Shown one piece after another: positions 32,627-42,834 of a DNA stretch of 64,000 nt. Made by a program: the position numbers and the translations under genes. The DNA is from Empedobacter tilapiae (lineage in GTDB: Bacteria; Bacteroidota; Bacteroidia; Flavobacteriales; Weeksellaceae). The stretch lies in contig NZ_SRPE01000007.1 of assembly GCF_004785645.1 (NCBI RefSeq), positions 62,001-126,000 on the forward strand, written 5' to 3'. Position 1 is the first letter of the stretch; the number at the start of each line of letters is the position of its first letter. The notes beneath the pieces were generated by a model that was not told where the DNA came from, did no database searches, and saw only the letters and a program-made list of their open reading frames with translations.

Positions 32627-33825
32627 TGTCTGTTTTACATAGTAAAAAAATTCTTTTGGCAGTATCTGCTGGAATAGCGGCCTATAAAGCCGCTTTTCTT
32701 GTTAGAGGGCTTATTAAAAAAGAAGCTGAAGTAAAAGTTATTATGACTCCTGAAGCTCAAAACTTTGTAACTCCTCTTACACTTTCTACTCTTTCCAAAA
32801 ATCCAGTTGAATGGGAATTTTTCGGAGACAAAGGAGATTGGAATAATCATGTGGAATATGCTCTTTGGGCAGATTATATGATCATAGCTCCTTGTACAGC
32901 AAATACTCTTTCTCATATGGCTGACGGAACTTGTGATAATTTAGTTTTAGCAACTTATCTTTCAGCAAAATGTCCAGTTTTTTTTGCTCCAGCAATGGAT
33001 TTAGATATGTACAAACATCCTTCTACTCTAGAAAATATATCTAAATTAGAATCATTTGGAAATATTTGTATTCCCGCTGAAGCAGGTGAATTAGCAAGTG
33101 GCTTAGTTGGAGAAGGTAGAATGGCTGAACCAGAAAACATTATTGCATTTTTAGAAAAGACAATTGAAGCTACACTCCCTCTATTTGGAAAAAAAGTAGT
33201 TGTTTCTGCTGGTCCTACATACGAAAACTTAGATCCTGTTCGTTTTATAGGTAATTATTCTTCAGGAAAAATGGGATTTGAGATTGCGAAAGCGGCTGCA
33301 AATCTAGGTGCAAAAGTCATTTTGGTTAGTGGTCCAAGTCATGAATCTGTTACTGGTTTTCCTATTGAACGAATTAATGTTGTCTCTGCTCGTGATATGT
33401 ACGAAGCAATGCATACTAATTTTTCTGATGCAGATGTTGTAGTAATGTCAGCTGCAGTCGCAGATTATCGTCCGAAAGAGATAGCAGAACAAAAAATCAA
33501 GAAAGAAAACGATAATAATTTAATCATCGAATTAGTTAAGAATCCCGATATTCTAAAATCATTAGGAGAAATCAAAACACATCAATTGTTAATTGGTTTT
33601 GCATTAGAAACAAATAATGAAGAAGAATATGCGAAGAAAAAATTAGCTAAAAAGAATCTTGATTTTATTGTTCTTAATTCAATGCAAGACAAAGAAGCAG
33701 GTTTTCAGAAGAATACAAATAAAATTACAATTATCGACAAAGATTTATCGATGCAACAATTTGAAGCGAAATCAAAAACAGATGTTGCAGAAGATATCTT
33801 AAATGTTATTTTAAATAAATTATAA
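32626..33825 (+). CDS. coaBC: Bifunctional phosphopantothenoylcysteine decarboxylase / phosphopantothenate-cysteine ligase
   Basis: A 399-residue fusion catalysing two steps of coenzyme A synthesis. The N-terminal flavoprotein decarboxylase (about 1-180) starts KKILLAVSAGIAAYKAAFLVRGL and has APAMDLDMYKHPS and the flavin-site NTLSHMADGTCDNLV. The C-terminal ligase (about 185-399) starts VVVSAGPTYENLDPVRFI and has GNYSSGKMGFEIAKAA, VMSAAVADYRPKE and a KKxxKKN-type segment (AKKKLAKKNLDFIVLN). The start overlaps the rpoZ stop by one base; the DUF4835 gene follows after 7 bases. Confidence 0.95.
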   Translation: MSVLHSKKILLAVSAGIAAYKAAFLVRGLIKKEAEVKVIMTPEAQNFVTPLTLSTLSKNPVEWEFFGDKGDWNNHVEYALWADYMIIAPCTANTLSHMADGTCDNLVLATYLSAKCPVFFAPAMDLDMYKHPSTLENISKLESFGNICIPAEAGELASGLVGEGRMAEPENIIAFLEKTIEATLPLFGKKVVVSAGPTYENLDPVRFIGNYSSGKMGFEIAKAAANLGAKVILVSGPSHESVTGFPIERINVVSARDMYEAMHTNFSDADVVVMSAAVADYRPKEIAEQKIKKENDNNLIIELVKNPDILKSLGEIKTHQLLIGFALETNNEEEYAKKKLAKKNLDFIVLNSMQDKEAGFQKNTNKITIIDKDLSMQQFEAKSKTDVAEDILNVILNKL

Positions 33826-33832
33826 CAATATA

Positions 33833-34741
33833 ATGAAGAAGTTAGCCTCAATTTTCTTTTCAACATGTTTAGCTATTTCTGCTTTTTCTCAGAATCTTAT
33901 AGCTGATGTAAAAGTTGATTATTCAATGGTTCAAGGTTCGAATACTCAAATATTTCAGACTTTAGAAAAATCTTTGACAACATTTATCAATTCTACGAAA
34001 TGGACAAATGATCGATTAAAAACGTATGAAAGAATTGAAGCTAGTTTCGTTATTACTGTGAAAGAACGAGAAGGAAACAGATTAAAAGGTTCTATTTTAG
34101 TTCAGTCTCGTCGACCAGTATTCAATTCTACTTACTATACTCCTATTTTAAATTTATCAGACGACAACTTTACATTTCAGTACCAAGAATTTGAAGAATT
34201 AATTTTTAATGATCGTAAATTCAGTGGAAAGAATTTAACAGATGTAATTACCTATTATGTTTATTTGGTTTTAGGATATGACGCAGATTCTTTTATGAAA
34301 GAAGGAGGAACAGAATATTTTAAAATGGCAAAAAAAATAGCAGATTTTGGACAAGCTAATAATAACTTTACTGGGTGGAGTGAAATGGATGGATTAAAAT
34401 CGCGAACTTCTTTAATTAACAATATCTTAAAAACAGACAATTCAACATTACGTAATATAAACTATCAATATCATCGAAATGGTTTAGATATTATGTCTGA
34501 AAATGAATTAAGAGGAAAGAATGCGATAGGAAATACATTATTACAATTAGAATTCTATCAGAGAGGAAATTATGCTCAATTTTATCCATTAGAACTTTTT
34601 TTGACAGCCAAAAATAGTGAAATTAGTCAAGTGTTTTCGGGTGGACAAGTTTCCACAGTTAATATTGAAAAATTAAAAGAAATTTTAAATTCAATCGCTC
34701 CAAAGTATAGTGATACATATTGGAATAAAATGAAAAAGTAA
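33833..34741 (+). CDS. DUF4835 protein, PorD-like (type IX secretion associated)
   Basis: A 302-residue secreted protein with a signal peptide ending near SAFSQ. The segments IADVKVDYSMVQGSNTQIFQTLE, ASFVITVKEREGNRLKGSILVQSRRPVFNSTYYTP and ELIFNDRKFSGKNLTDVITYYVYLVLGYDADSF are the conserved blocks of DUF4835. In flavobacteria and Porphyromonas this family includes PorD, needed for type IX secretion and gliding, although its molecular role is unclear. It sits between coaBC (7 bases) and recN (1 base) as in other flavobacteria. No other core type IX genes (porK, L, M, N) are in the window. Confidence 0.85.
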   Translation: MKKLASIFFSTCLAISAFSQNLIADVKVDYSMVQGSNTQIFQTLEKSLTTFINSTKWTNDRLKTYERIEASFVITVKEREGNRLKGSILVQSRRPVFNSTYYTPILNLSDDNFTFQYQEFEELIFNDRKFSGKNLTDVITYYVYLVLGYDADSFMKEGGTEYFKMAKKIADFGQANNNFTGWSEMDGLKSRTSLINNILKTDNSTLRNINYQYHRNGLDIMSENELRGKNAIGNTLLQLEFYQRGNYAQFYPLELFLTAKNSEISQVFSGGQVSTVNIEKLKEILNSIAPKYSDTYWNKMKK

Positions 34742-34742
34742 A

Positions 34743-36401
34743 ATGTTAAAAATTCTTCGCGTTAATAATTTTGCAATTATAGATCAATTAGAAATTGATT
34801 TTCACAAAGGAATGACTACAATCACTGGTGAAACTGGTGCAGGAAAATCAATTCTTTTAGGAGCTTTAAAGTTAGTTTTAGGAGAACGTGCGGATTTAAA
34901 AGCATTGAAAAATGCAGATGAAAAATGCATTATAGAAGCTGTTTTTGATATTAAAGATTTAGAATTAATTGACTTTTTTGAAGAATATGATTTAGATTAC
35001 GAAGATGAATCTATTCTTCGAAGAGAGTTGTTGCCTTCTGGTAAATCTCGAGCATTTATCAATGATACACCTGTTAAAGTTTCTATTTTACAAGAATTAT
35101 CAGAATTATTAATTGATATTCATTCTCAATTTAATACACCGAAAATATTTGAAGCTGATTTTCAGTTATCTATGTTAGATATTTATGGAGAGAATAAAGA
35201 CTTATTAAAAGAATACAAAAAAGATTTTAATCAATATATTTCTATAAAAAAGAAAATTAAAGAAGCTCAGAATTCATTAGAAAATCAATCACAAGATTTA
35301 GAATATAAATTGCATTTATGGGAAGAATTAAATAATGCTTCGCTAAAAAATGATGAATTAGAACAATTGGAAATTGAGATAAAATCTTTATCAAATGTAG
35401 AAGAAATTATTTCAACTTTGAATGAAACTTATCAATTTTTAGAACATTCTGAAATGGGAATTATTTCTCAATTGAACGAAGCAAGTAATAAATTGAATAA
35501 GATTTCAGATTATAATTCACAATATAATTCTATTTATGAACGCTTAATTTCATCTAAAATAGAACTTCAAGATATTTCTGGAGAAATGAGTCATCTAATT
35601 GAATCAACAGAAATTAATCCTGAACGTTTACAAGAGATAACTGAACGTTATGATTTGATTCATAAACTATTAAGAAAACATAATGTTTTAACTATTGAAG
35701 AATTAAAGATTAAACGTGATGAACTAGAAAATCAAACTTCTGGCTTTGATAATTTAAGTGATTTAATAATTCATTTGAATAAAGAACTTAATTCCACTTC
35801 TGAAAAACTTGAAAAACAAGCTAAAAAAGTTAGAAAAAATAGAATTTCTTCTATTGAAATAATTAGAAAAAATATACTAAATACTCTATCTCAATTAGGA
35901 ATGGAAAATTCTCAATTAAATATTCAACTGAATGAAACATCTGATTTTACTCCAAATGGAAAAGATGAAGTCTTGTTTCTATTTTCTGCGAATAAAGGAA
36001 TGGAACCTCGTATTTTCGAAAAATCTGTTTCTGGAGGAGAACGATCAAGATTGATGTTGGCTATAAAAAAATTATTAGCAACTCATCAACATTTACCTAC
36101 TTTGATTTTAGATGAAATTGATACGGGAATTTCAGGAAAAGTTGCAAACGAAACAGGAAAAGTTATGCAATCTATGGCTGAGAACATGCAACTTTTAGTA
36201 ATTACACACTTACCTCAAGTTGCTTCAAAAGGAAATTATCAATTGAAAGTTTATAAAGAAGTAGTTGGTGAAACAACACAAACAAGTGTAATTGAATTAT
36301 CAGAACAACAACGTTTAGAAGAAATAGCACAGATGATTTCTGGGTCTGAATTAACAGATGCAGCAATTAATCAAGCAAAAGAATTAATGAATTTAAATTA
36401 A
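34743..36401 (+). CDS. recN: DNA repair protein RecN
   Basis: A 552-residue SMC-like ATPase acting in double-strand break repair. The N-terminal head starts MLKILRVNNFAIIDQLEIDF and contains Walker A GETGAGKSILLG. A long coiled-coil middle (about 150-370; repeated Leu/Glu/Lys helices) follows. The C-terminal head has the signature SGGERSRLMLAIKKLL and Walker B LILDEIDTGISG, then ITHLPQVAS. Length is normal. Last gene of the bamD cluster, closed by a palindromic terminator. Confidence 0.95.
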   Translation: MLKILRVNNFAIIDQLEIDFHKGMTTITGETGAGKSILLGALKLVLGERADLKALKNADEKCIIEAVFDIKDLELIDFFEEYDLDYEDESILRRELLPSGKSRAFINDTPVKVSILQELSELLIDIHSQFNTPKIFEADFQLSMLDIYGENKDLLKEYKKDFNQYISIKKKIKEAQNSLENQSQDLEYKLHLWEELNNASLKNDELEQLEIEIKSLSNVEEIISTLNETYQFLEHSEMGIISQLNEASNKLNKISDYNSQYNSIYERLISSKIELQDISGEMSHLIESTEINPERLQEITERYDLIHKLLRKHNVLTIEELKIKRDELENQTSGFDNLSDLIIHLNKELNSTSEKLEKQAKKVRKNRISSIEIIRKNILNTLSQLGMENSQLNIQLNETSDFTPNGKDEVLFLFSANKGMEPRIFEKSVSGGERSRLMLAIKKLLATHQHLPTLILDEIDTGISGKVANETGKVMQSMAENMQLLVITHLPQVASKGNYQLKVYKEVVGETTQTSVIELSEQQRLEEIAQMISGSELTDAAINQAKELMNLN

Positions 36402-36425
36402 TAAAACAATAAATTAAATTAATAT

Positions 36426-36457
36426 AAAAAAAGCCACTCAATTGAGTGGCTTTTTTT
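36426..36457. terminator. 32-bp perfect palindrome, bidirectional terminator
   Basis: AAAAAAAGCCACTCAA (36426-36441) and TTGAGTGGCTTTTTTT (36442-36457). It lies between recN and the convergent efflux operon. The core CTCAATTGAG is shared with the terminator at 29699. Confidence 0.85.
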
Positions 36458-36474
36458 ACTAAGATTAGATGTGT

Positions 36475-37893
36475 TTATTGCCATCCTCCTCCTACAGCAC
36501 GATATAATTCGACCATTGAAGACAAAGATGATAACTTAGCATCAACTACATTCAATTCTGCATTCAAACCATTATCTCTTGCAGTAATTACTTCTAAATA
36601 GTTTGCCATACCGTAGTTTAACAATTCTTCAGAATATGTAATTGCTTGATTATATAATTGATATTCTTTTTGTTTATATTCAGCTTTTTTAACTGCAGCA
36701 TCATATGTATATAAAGCATCAGACACCTCTTTACTCGCATTTAATATTTTGCTTTTATAATTAATTAAAGCATTTTCTTGATTTGCTAAAGCAACTTCTT
36801 TTTGCGTACGCAATTTACGTTGTTGTAACAAAGGTTGAGTTAAGTTACCGATAACCGTTGCAAATAAAGATTGCGCACTGAATAACTTATCAATATCAAT
36901 ACCTTGTACACCGCCAGTTGCAGTGATAGAAAGAGAAGGATAAAAACTTGCATTTGCAACATTTACATTCTCAAAAGCATTCATCAATCCAAATTCAGCA
37001 GCTTTGATGTCAGGACGATTTTCTAATAACTGAGCTGGAACACCAACAGATAATTTTGCATTAACTTGTTGAGAAGCTATATTTGTACGATTAATTGATT
37101 GAGGATTTGTTCCTAATAAAACACTCATTACATTTTCGTTCAATTTGATACCATTTTCAACATCAACCAATAAAGATTTTACGTTAAATAATTGAGCTTC
37201 TGTTTGGTTAACCGCAACTTCTGTTACACTTCCTGCTTCTTTCAAAGCTTTTGTCGTTTCTAAACTTTGTTCACGGTTAATTAATGTTTTATCTAAGATT
37301 CTTTTTTGCTCATCTAAAGCTAATAAGTTGTAATATGCATTTGCAATAGAAGCAACAATTTGTGTTTTAACTGCTTTATGTGCTTCTATAGTTTGCAAAT
37401 AAGTTGCAGATGATGCACGTTGATTACTTCTAATTTTACCCCAAATATCTGCTTCCCAACTTAAGTTTCCTGAAACTTCGTATTGGTTTGCTGCTCTTTT
37501 ACCTCCCTGATTAGCAATAGCTGCACCAAACTGAGTATTTACAGAACTTTCTGTAAAAGTGTATTTTGGACCAACAGATAAAGTCGGTAAATATCCTGCT
37601 TTACCTTGCTTTGCATACGCTTCAGCAACTGCAATATTTTGCAGTGCTGAACGTATATCTAAATTATTTTGTAGACCTTGATTAATCAAAGCTTGTAATT
37701 GTGTATCTGTAAAAATTTGTTTCCAAGAAACAGTTGCAACACTAGCACTGTCTTTTGCAATAACATCTGTTCTGAAATTTGCCTCATTTACAATAACTTC
37801 AGGACGTTTATAATCTTTTGCAACGAAACAAGATTGAACAGCAAACAATCCAGCTGCGATTAAAGTAATATTAAAAATTCTGTACTTTTTCAT
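36475..37893 (-). CDS. RND efflux outer-membrane channel (TolC/OprM family lipoprotein)
   Basis: A 472-residue NodT/OprM-type channel with a lipobox (AVQSC, Cys22). Two homologous halves of long alpha-hairpins and beta strands follow, the standard outer-membrane factor repeat. Family markers are LQALINQGLQNNLDIRSALQNIAVAEA, VSGNLSWEADIWGKIRSNQRA and ENRPDIKAAEFGLMNAFENVNVANASFYPSLSI (the RPDI block). It forms the trimeric exit duct for the adaptor and pump encoded just upstream. The pump gene ends two bases before it. Confidence 0.92.
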   Translation of the reverse strand: MKKYRIFNITLIAAGLFAVQSCFVAKDYKRPEVIVNEANFRTDVIAKDSASVATVSWKQIFTDTQLQALINQGLQNNLDIRSALQNIAVAEAYAKQGKAGYLPTLSVGPKYTFTESSVNTQFGAAIANQGGKRAANQYEVSGNLSWEADIWGKIRSNQRASSATYLQTIEAHKAVKTQIVASIANAYYNLLALDEQKRILDKTLINREQSLETTKALKEAGSVTEVAVNQTEAQLFNVKSLLVDVENGIKLNENVMSVLLGTNPQSINRTNIASQQVNAKLSVGVPAQLLENRPDIKAAEFGLMNAFENVNVANASFYPSLSITATGGVQGIDIDKLFSAQSLFATVIGNLTQPLLQQRKLRTQKEVALANQENALINYKSKILNASKEVSDALYTYDAAVKKAEYKQKEYQLYNQAITYSEELLNYGMANYLEVITARDNGLNAELNVVDAKLSSLSSMVELYRAVGGGWQ

Positions 37894-37895
37894 TT

Positions 37896-40800
37896 TTAGA
37901 TTGAATTATTATGTTCAATTTCTTCTTGTGGACGATCAAATTTAATTGGTTTTATTCTCTCTTGAATTGATTGGAAAATAACAAACAATACAGGAATAAC
38001 AAATACTCCTAATATAGTACCAATTAACAATCCAAATGCAGCACCTGTACCAACAGAACGGTTACCCGCTGAAGAAACTCCTGTTGCGAATACTAATGGC
38101 ATCAATCCTAAAATGAATGCAAAAGATGTCATTAAGATAGGACGTAAACGAGCTTTTGCTCCGTCAATAGCAGCTTGTACAATTGTCATTCCATGCATAC
38201 GTCTTTGTAAAGCAAACTCTACAATCAAAATGGCATTCTTGGCTAATAATCCCACTAACATGATTAAGGCAATTTGGAAATAGATATTATTTTCTAATCC
38301 AGCAAGCCATTGAGCTAAATAAGCACCCATCATACCACAAGGTACAGATAGTAATACTGCTAATGGTAATACATAAGACTCATATTGTGCAGAAAGAATG
38401 AAGTATACAAAAACAATACATAAGGCAAAAATCATTGCTGTTTGAGAACCTGAATTAATCTCTTCACGAGTAAGACCTGTAAAGTCTGTTCCATAAGAAG
38501 TAGATAATGTCTGTTCAGAAACTTCATTAATAGCTCCAATTGCATCACCTGTAGAAAACCCTGGTTTTACTGCTCCTGTAATATTAGCTGATGTGAATAA
38601 GTTAAAACGATTTACAGAGTTAGGTCCATATACTCGTTTTAAAGTTACGAATTGAGATACTGGAGTCATTTCTCCTGTAGATGTCTTTACAAACATTTTA
38701 TTTAAACTCATTTCATTCACACGATCATCAGGAGAAGCTTGGATATACACACGATATTGTTTACCAAAACGTGTAAAATCCGCAGCATAAAGCCCTCCGA
38801 TATACCCTTGTAATGTTGAGAAAATTGAACTTACAGAAACACCTGATTGTTTTGCTCTTTCAATATTTACATCAATCTCATACTGAGGGAAATTAGTATT
38901 TAAAGAAGTTTGAGCATACATAATTTCTGGACGTTGCATTAACGCGCCAATATATTCTTTTGCAACTTTGTCAAAATCAGCAATATCTCCTCCTGTTTTG
39001 TCTAATAATTTCAATTCGAAACCTGAAGACATTCCAAAACCAGGAATTGCTGGTGGTTGGAAAAAGATCATTTGAGCATCAGAAAATTGAGCTGCTGCTC
39101 CAAATAATTTTCCAATGATTGTTTCGATAGCCACATCAGGAGTTGTACGTTCTTCAAATGGTTTCAATTTAACGAACATCATACCATAGTTAGATCCTGC
39201 TCCCGAAATAATTGAGTTACCAGAGATGATTGTTGCTTTATCAATTCCAGGGATTTTTTCAATTGCTTTTTGAAATTGTTTTTCAACTTCATAAACACGA
39301 TCCATAGAAGCTCCTGCAGGTAATTCGATATTACCGATAATAAATCCATTATCTTCTGCTGGTACAAACCCTGTTGGCATTATTTTTCCGAATCCCCATA
39401 TTCCTATACCAGATCCTATAATAATTAAGAAGGTTACCCATTTATGTTTAAAAAGGAATTTAAACGAATTACCATATTTATGAGTAATTGTATTAAACGC
39501 TGTATTAAAAGAGTCAAAAAAACGTTGAATGAAATTACGTTTATGTTCTCCTTCTTGATGTGGTTTTAAAAATAAAGCACATAAAGCAGGCGATAATGTT
39601 AAGGCATTTAATGCCGAAATTAAAATTGCTACAATTAACGTAATACCAAATTGTTTATAGAAAACACCTGTTGGACCTGAGATAAATGTTACTGGTACAA
39701 ACACAGCACACATTACTAATGTAATTGAAATAATGGCACCTGTAATTTCGTCCATTGCACTTCTTGTTGCCTCAAGTGGAGATTCATGATGAGATTCCAT
39801 TCGAGCATGCACTGCTTCCACAACAACAATCGCATCATCCACCACAATACCAATGGCGAGAACTAAAGCGAATAAAGTTAAAAGGTTTAACGAGAATCCT
39901 GCCAAGTTCAAGAAAAAGAATGTACCAATAATAGAGACCGGTACAGCAATTAACGGAACCAATGTAGAACGGAAATCTTGTAAGAAAATATAAACTACTA
40001 TAAATACCAATATAAAGGCTTCAATCATAGTATGAACTACTTTTTCAATTGATGCATCTAAAAATGTATTTGTATCCATTAAAATTGAGTACGAAACACC
40101 TTCTGGGAATTGAGATTCAGCTTTCTTTAATTCCTCTCTCAAATTAACAATAATTTCTTGTGCATTAGATCCTGGAGTCTGATAAACAGCAAATACAGCC
40201 GAAGGATCACCATTCATCGAAGAACGCGCTGAATAAGATTGAGCTCCAAACTCAATATTAGCTACATCTTTTAAACGTAATACTTCTCCATTTGGAAGCG
40301 ATTTAATTACAATATTACGATATTGATCTTCTGTTTTATATCGACCTGAATATGTAATTGTGTATTGGAAAGATTGCCCCGAGTTTTCTCCTAATGCACC
40401 AGCTGCTGCCTCAAGAGATTCCTGAGATAATGCTGCAGATACATCTGAAGGAATAAGACCATAACTAGCCATACGAGAAGGGTCTAACCAAATACGCATA
40501 GAATAAGTCATTGCTCCAAATACTGTTGCATCCCCTACACCACTTACACGTTTTAAAGCTGGAATAATATTAATATTCAAATAATTCTGCAAGAATACTT
40601 CATCATATTTAGGATTCGTTGAATAAAAAGATGTGAACATTAATGCAGATGTTTGTTGCTTTTGTGTTACAACTCCTGAACGAGTTACCTCTGAAGGTAA
40701 TAAAGGTGTAGCACGTGCTACACGATTTTGAACGTTTACCTGAGCTATATCTCCATCAACACCTGGTTTAAAAATTACATCAATAGAAGCAGAACCATTA

Positions 40801-41051
40801 TTAGAAGCTGTAGATTGAATATAATCCATTCCTTCTACACCATTCACTTGTTCTTCTATAGGAATAATAACAGATTCCATCACCGTTTTAGCATTTGCTC
40901 CAGGATATGAAGCTGATATTTTTACAGTTGCTGGTGCGATATCTGGATACTGAGTAACAGGAAGCGTCAAAAGCCCTAGTATACCCAGAATTAATATGAT
41001 AATAGAAATAACCGTAGACAATACGGGTCTTTCAATAAACTTTTTTAACAT
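37896..41051 (-). CDS. RND multidrug efflux pump, HAE1 (AcrB/MexB-type)
   Basis: A 1051-residue inner-membrane proton-driven pump. It opens with MLKKFIERPVLSTVISIIILILG, and VVDDAIVVVEAVHARM in helix 4 carries the proton-relay Asp pair. QNRVARATPLLPSEV and FQPPAIPGFGMSSGFELKL lie in the periplasmic pore domain, and GLLAKNAILIVEFALQ in helix 10 has the relay Lys. This is the hydrophobe/amphiphile efflux class exporting drugs, dyes, detergents or bile salts. It lies between adaptor and channel genes with gaps of 13 and 2 bases, so the tripartite complex is encoded in one operon under the GbsR/MarR-like regulator at 42311. Confidence 0.95.
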   Translation of the reverse strand: MLKKFIERPVLSTVISIIILILGILGLLTLPVTQYPDIAPATVKISASYPGANAKTVMESVIIPIEEQVNGVEGMDYIQSTASNNGSASIDVIFKPGVDGDIAQVNVQNRVARATPLLPSEVTRSGVVTQKQQTSALMFTSFYSTNPKYDEVFLQNYLNINIIPALKRVSGVGDATVFGAMTYSMRIWLDPSRMASYGLIPSDVSAALSQESLEAAAGALGENSGQSFQYTITYSGRYKTEDQYRNIVIKSLPNGEVLRLKDVANIEFGAQSYSARSSMNGDPSAVFAVYQTPGSNAQEIIVNLREELKKAESQFPEGVSYSILMDTNTFLDASIEKVVHTMIEAFILVFIVVYIFLQDFRSTLVPLIAVPVSIIGTFFFLNLAGFSLNLLTLFALVLAIGIVVDDAIVVVEAVHARMESHHESPLEATRSAMDEITGAIISITLVMCAVFVPVTFISGPTGVFYKQFGITLIVAILISALNALTLSPALCALFLKPHQEGEHKRNFIQRFFDSFNTAFNTITHKYGNSFKFLFKHKWVTFLIIIGSGIGIWGFGKIMPTGFVPAEDNGFIIGNIELPAGASMDRVYEVEKQFQKAIEKIPGIDKATIISGNSIISGAGSNYGMMFVKLKPFEERTTPDVAIETIIGKLFGAAAQFSDAQMIFFQPPAIPGFGMSSGFELKLLDKTGGDIADFDKVAKEYIGALMQRPEIMYAQTSLNTNFPQYEIDVNIERAKQSGVSVSSIFSTLQGYIGGLYAADFTRFGKQYRVYIQASPDDRVNEMSLNKMFVKTSTGEMTPVSQFVTLKRVYGPNSVNRFNLFTSANITGAVKPGFSTGDAIGAINEVSEQTLSTSYGTDFTGLTREEINSGSQTAMIFALCIVFVYFILSAQYESYVLPLAVLLSVPCGMMGAYLAQWLAGLENNIYFQIALIMLVGLLAKNAILIVEFALQRRMHGMTIVQAAIDGAKARLRPILMTSFAFILGLMPLVFATGVSSAGNRSVGTGAAFGLLIGTILGVFVIPVLFVIFQSIQERIKPIKFDRPQEEIEHNNSI

Positions 41052-41064
41052 ATCTTTTTACAAT

Positions 41065-42303
41065 TTAGAAAATTGGTTTTGTAGATTCTACAATTTGATC
41101 AAAGTTTGCTGGAGTTGGTTTTACAGCCGTTTTGTCTCTTAATTTACCTACACCTTGTGCAACAACTTTATCTCCTTTCTTAACACCTTCTTTTACTACT
41201 GCCATATTATTAGCTCTTTCAATAACTGTAATTGGAGTTGCATAAGCTGTATCTTTAGTTACTTTATAAACATATGTCATACCTTGTTGTTCAAAAGTTG
41301 CTGCTTCTGGAACAACTAATACATCTACAAATGTTTTTGGAACACGAATACGACCAGAGTTTCCGTTTGCTAAAATTTTAGCTTCATTATTAAATGTTAC
41401 ACGAAAATCTATAGTACCTGTAGTAGGGTTAATTTGACCAGTAACAGTTTGAATTTTACCTTTTTCAGGATAAACATCTCCATTTGCTAAAACCAAATCA
41501 ACTGCTGGTATTTTATTTAATTTGTCTTTTAAAGTGCTTCCTTCAGACTTTGAAATAAAGTCTAAATACTCTTTCTCATTCATAGAGAAATAAGCATAAA
41601 CTTTACTTGTATTAGAAACAGTTGTAATTGCCATTTGATCAGTCGGACCAACTAATGTTCCCTGACGAGAATTAATAGAACCAATAACTCCGCTGATAGG
41701 AGCTCTTACAATAGAGTAATCCACATTAGCTTGTGCTCCTTTGTAATTAGCTTGTGCTTGTGTTACGCCAGCTTTAGCTTGTCCCAAAGCTGCAACAGCT
41801 TGATTGTGCCCTGCTTGTGCTTTCGCTAAATTAGCTTTTGCAGTTTCTAATTGTACATTACTTATAATATTTTTCTGTACCAATGGAGTCAACTTGTTTA
41901 CTTCTACCTGAGCGGCTTGTACTGCTGCTTGAGCTGCATTTACATTAGCTTGAGCTGCGCTTACATTAGCTTGAGCTGCACCTACACCAGATTTCAAAGC
42001 ATCAGCATTTTGAGTTAGTACATTTGTTTCTAATCTAAATAAAGGTTGTCCAGCTTGAACATATTGACCTTCATCAACATATACTTCTGTTATATACCCT
42101 TGTATTTTAGCACGAACATCGTTATTCACAATACCTTGAATATTTGCAGGATATTCATCATAACTTGTCACAACTTTAGTAGGCACATCAACAACTGGAT
42201 AAGGAGTTGGACCTTGTGCTTGTTGAGCAGATGCATCTTTCTTACCACAAGAACTTAATGCAATTGCCAAAGCACCAACCATTATAACGTTAACGTTTTT
42301 CAT
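41065..42303 (-). CDS. RND efflux periplasmic adaptor (membrane fusion lipoprotein)
   Basis: A 412-residue adaptor with a lipobox (ALSSC, Cys19). The lipoyl-like half AKIQGYITEVYVDEGQYVQAG is followed by a long alpha-helical hairpin (about 85-195) very rich in Ala and Gln in seven-residue steps (AAQANVS, AAQANVN, AAQAAVQ). Then comes the second lipoyl half ANVDYSIVRAPISGVIGS and the beta-barrel domain. The C-terminal membrane-proximal domain ends KPTPANFDQIVESTKPIF. It links pump and channel in the periplasm. It starts 7 bases after the regulator gene. Confidence 0.93.
   Translation of the reverse strand: MKNVNVIMVGALAIALSSCGKKDASAQQAQGPTPYPVVDVPTKVVTSYDEYPANIQGIVNNDVRAKIQGYITEVYVDEGQYVQAGQPLFRLETNVLTQNADALKSGVGAAQANVSAAQANVNAAQAAVQAAQVEVNKLTPLVQKNIISNVQLETAKANLAKAQAGHNQAVAALGQAKAGVTQAQANYKGAQANVDYSIVRAPISGVIGSINSRQGTLVGPTDQMAITTVSNTSKVYAYFSMNEKEYLDFISKSEGSTLKDKLNKIPAVDLVLANGDVYPEKGKIQTVTGQINPTTGTIDFRVTFNNEAKILANGNSGRIRVPKTFVDVLVVPEAATFEQQGMTYVYKVTKDTAYATPITVIERANNMAVVKEGVKKGDKVVAQGVGKLRDKTAVKPTPANFDQIVESTKPIF
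41927..41989. repeat. 21-bp tandem repeat in the adaptor gene
   Basis: Three consecutive 21-base units (41927-41947, 41948-41968, 41969-41989) beginning GCTTGAGCTGC on the plus strand. Each encodes one heptad of the Ala/Gln-rich coiled-coil hairpin, so copy-number change would lengthen the hairpin in frame. Confidence 0.7.
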
Positions 42304-42310
42304 ATTACTT

Positions 42311-42805
42311 TTACTTATTTTCTAGTTGAATTTTATTAATTTTTAGGATTGTTTCATCCAATAACTCTTTTGTTTGATTTAGGTGGTGTAAGTAAATATC
42401 TATTACTCTATTATCTGCATTTTTAGAAAGCGTATTATTAGCTAACTTATGTTCTTTTATACGATTTGTAAAAACAATATCTTGTGAAATCATTTCGAAT
42501 AAAAAATCTAGCTTCTCTGTTAAATAATTAAAGTTTAATCTAAAATATCTTTTTCGAGAGTTAATTTTATTAATATATTCAATATGCTTCATTGATAACA
42601 GATAGTTTATCGAATTTGATAAAGAACTTTTACTAACATTAAAAACTTCTAAAAGTTCTTCAAAAGTAAAACCTTCTTCATTAGACTCTAAAACCATATA
42701 TGCTTGTAATTTTGCTGTCAATGGAGGAAATTTGTATGTTTTCTCCAAAAACGCGCTAAAACTGCAAAAAAGATCTATATTACAAGCCTGATTTTCTATA
42801 TTCAT
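42311..42805 (-). CDS. GbsR/MarR-like transcriptional regulator of the efflux operon
   Basis: A 164-residue winged-helix protein. FPPLTAKLQAYMVLESNEEGFTFEELLEVF, then NVSKSSLSNSINYLLSMKHIEYI near residues 54-76 (recognition helix), and RKRYFRLNFNYL as the wing, match the GbsR/MarR type. The C-terminal helix pair probably forms the dimer and ligand pocket. It is the first gene of the efflux operon, 7 bases before the adaptor gene. A perfect inverted repeat at 42844-42877 immediately upstream of the promoter box is the likely operator, so autorepression with drug-induced release is inferred. Confidence 0.85.
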   Translation of the reverse strand: MNIENQACNIDLFCSFSAFLEKTYKFPPLTAKLQAYMVLESNEEGFTFEELLEVFNVSKSSLSNSINYLLSMKHIEYINKINSRKRYFRLNFNYLTEKLDFLFEMISQDIVFTNRIKEHKLANNTLSKNADNRVIDIYLHHLNQTKELLDETILKINKIQLENK

Positions 42806-42834
42806 AATATGTGTTTAAATCTATAAAAACCATG

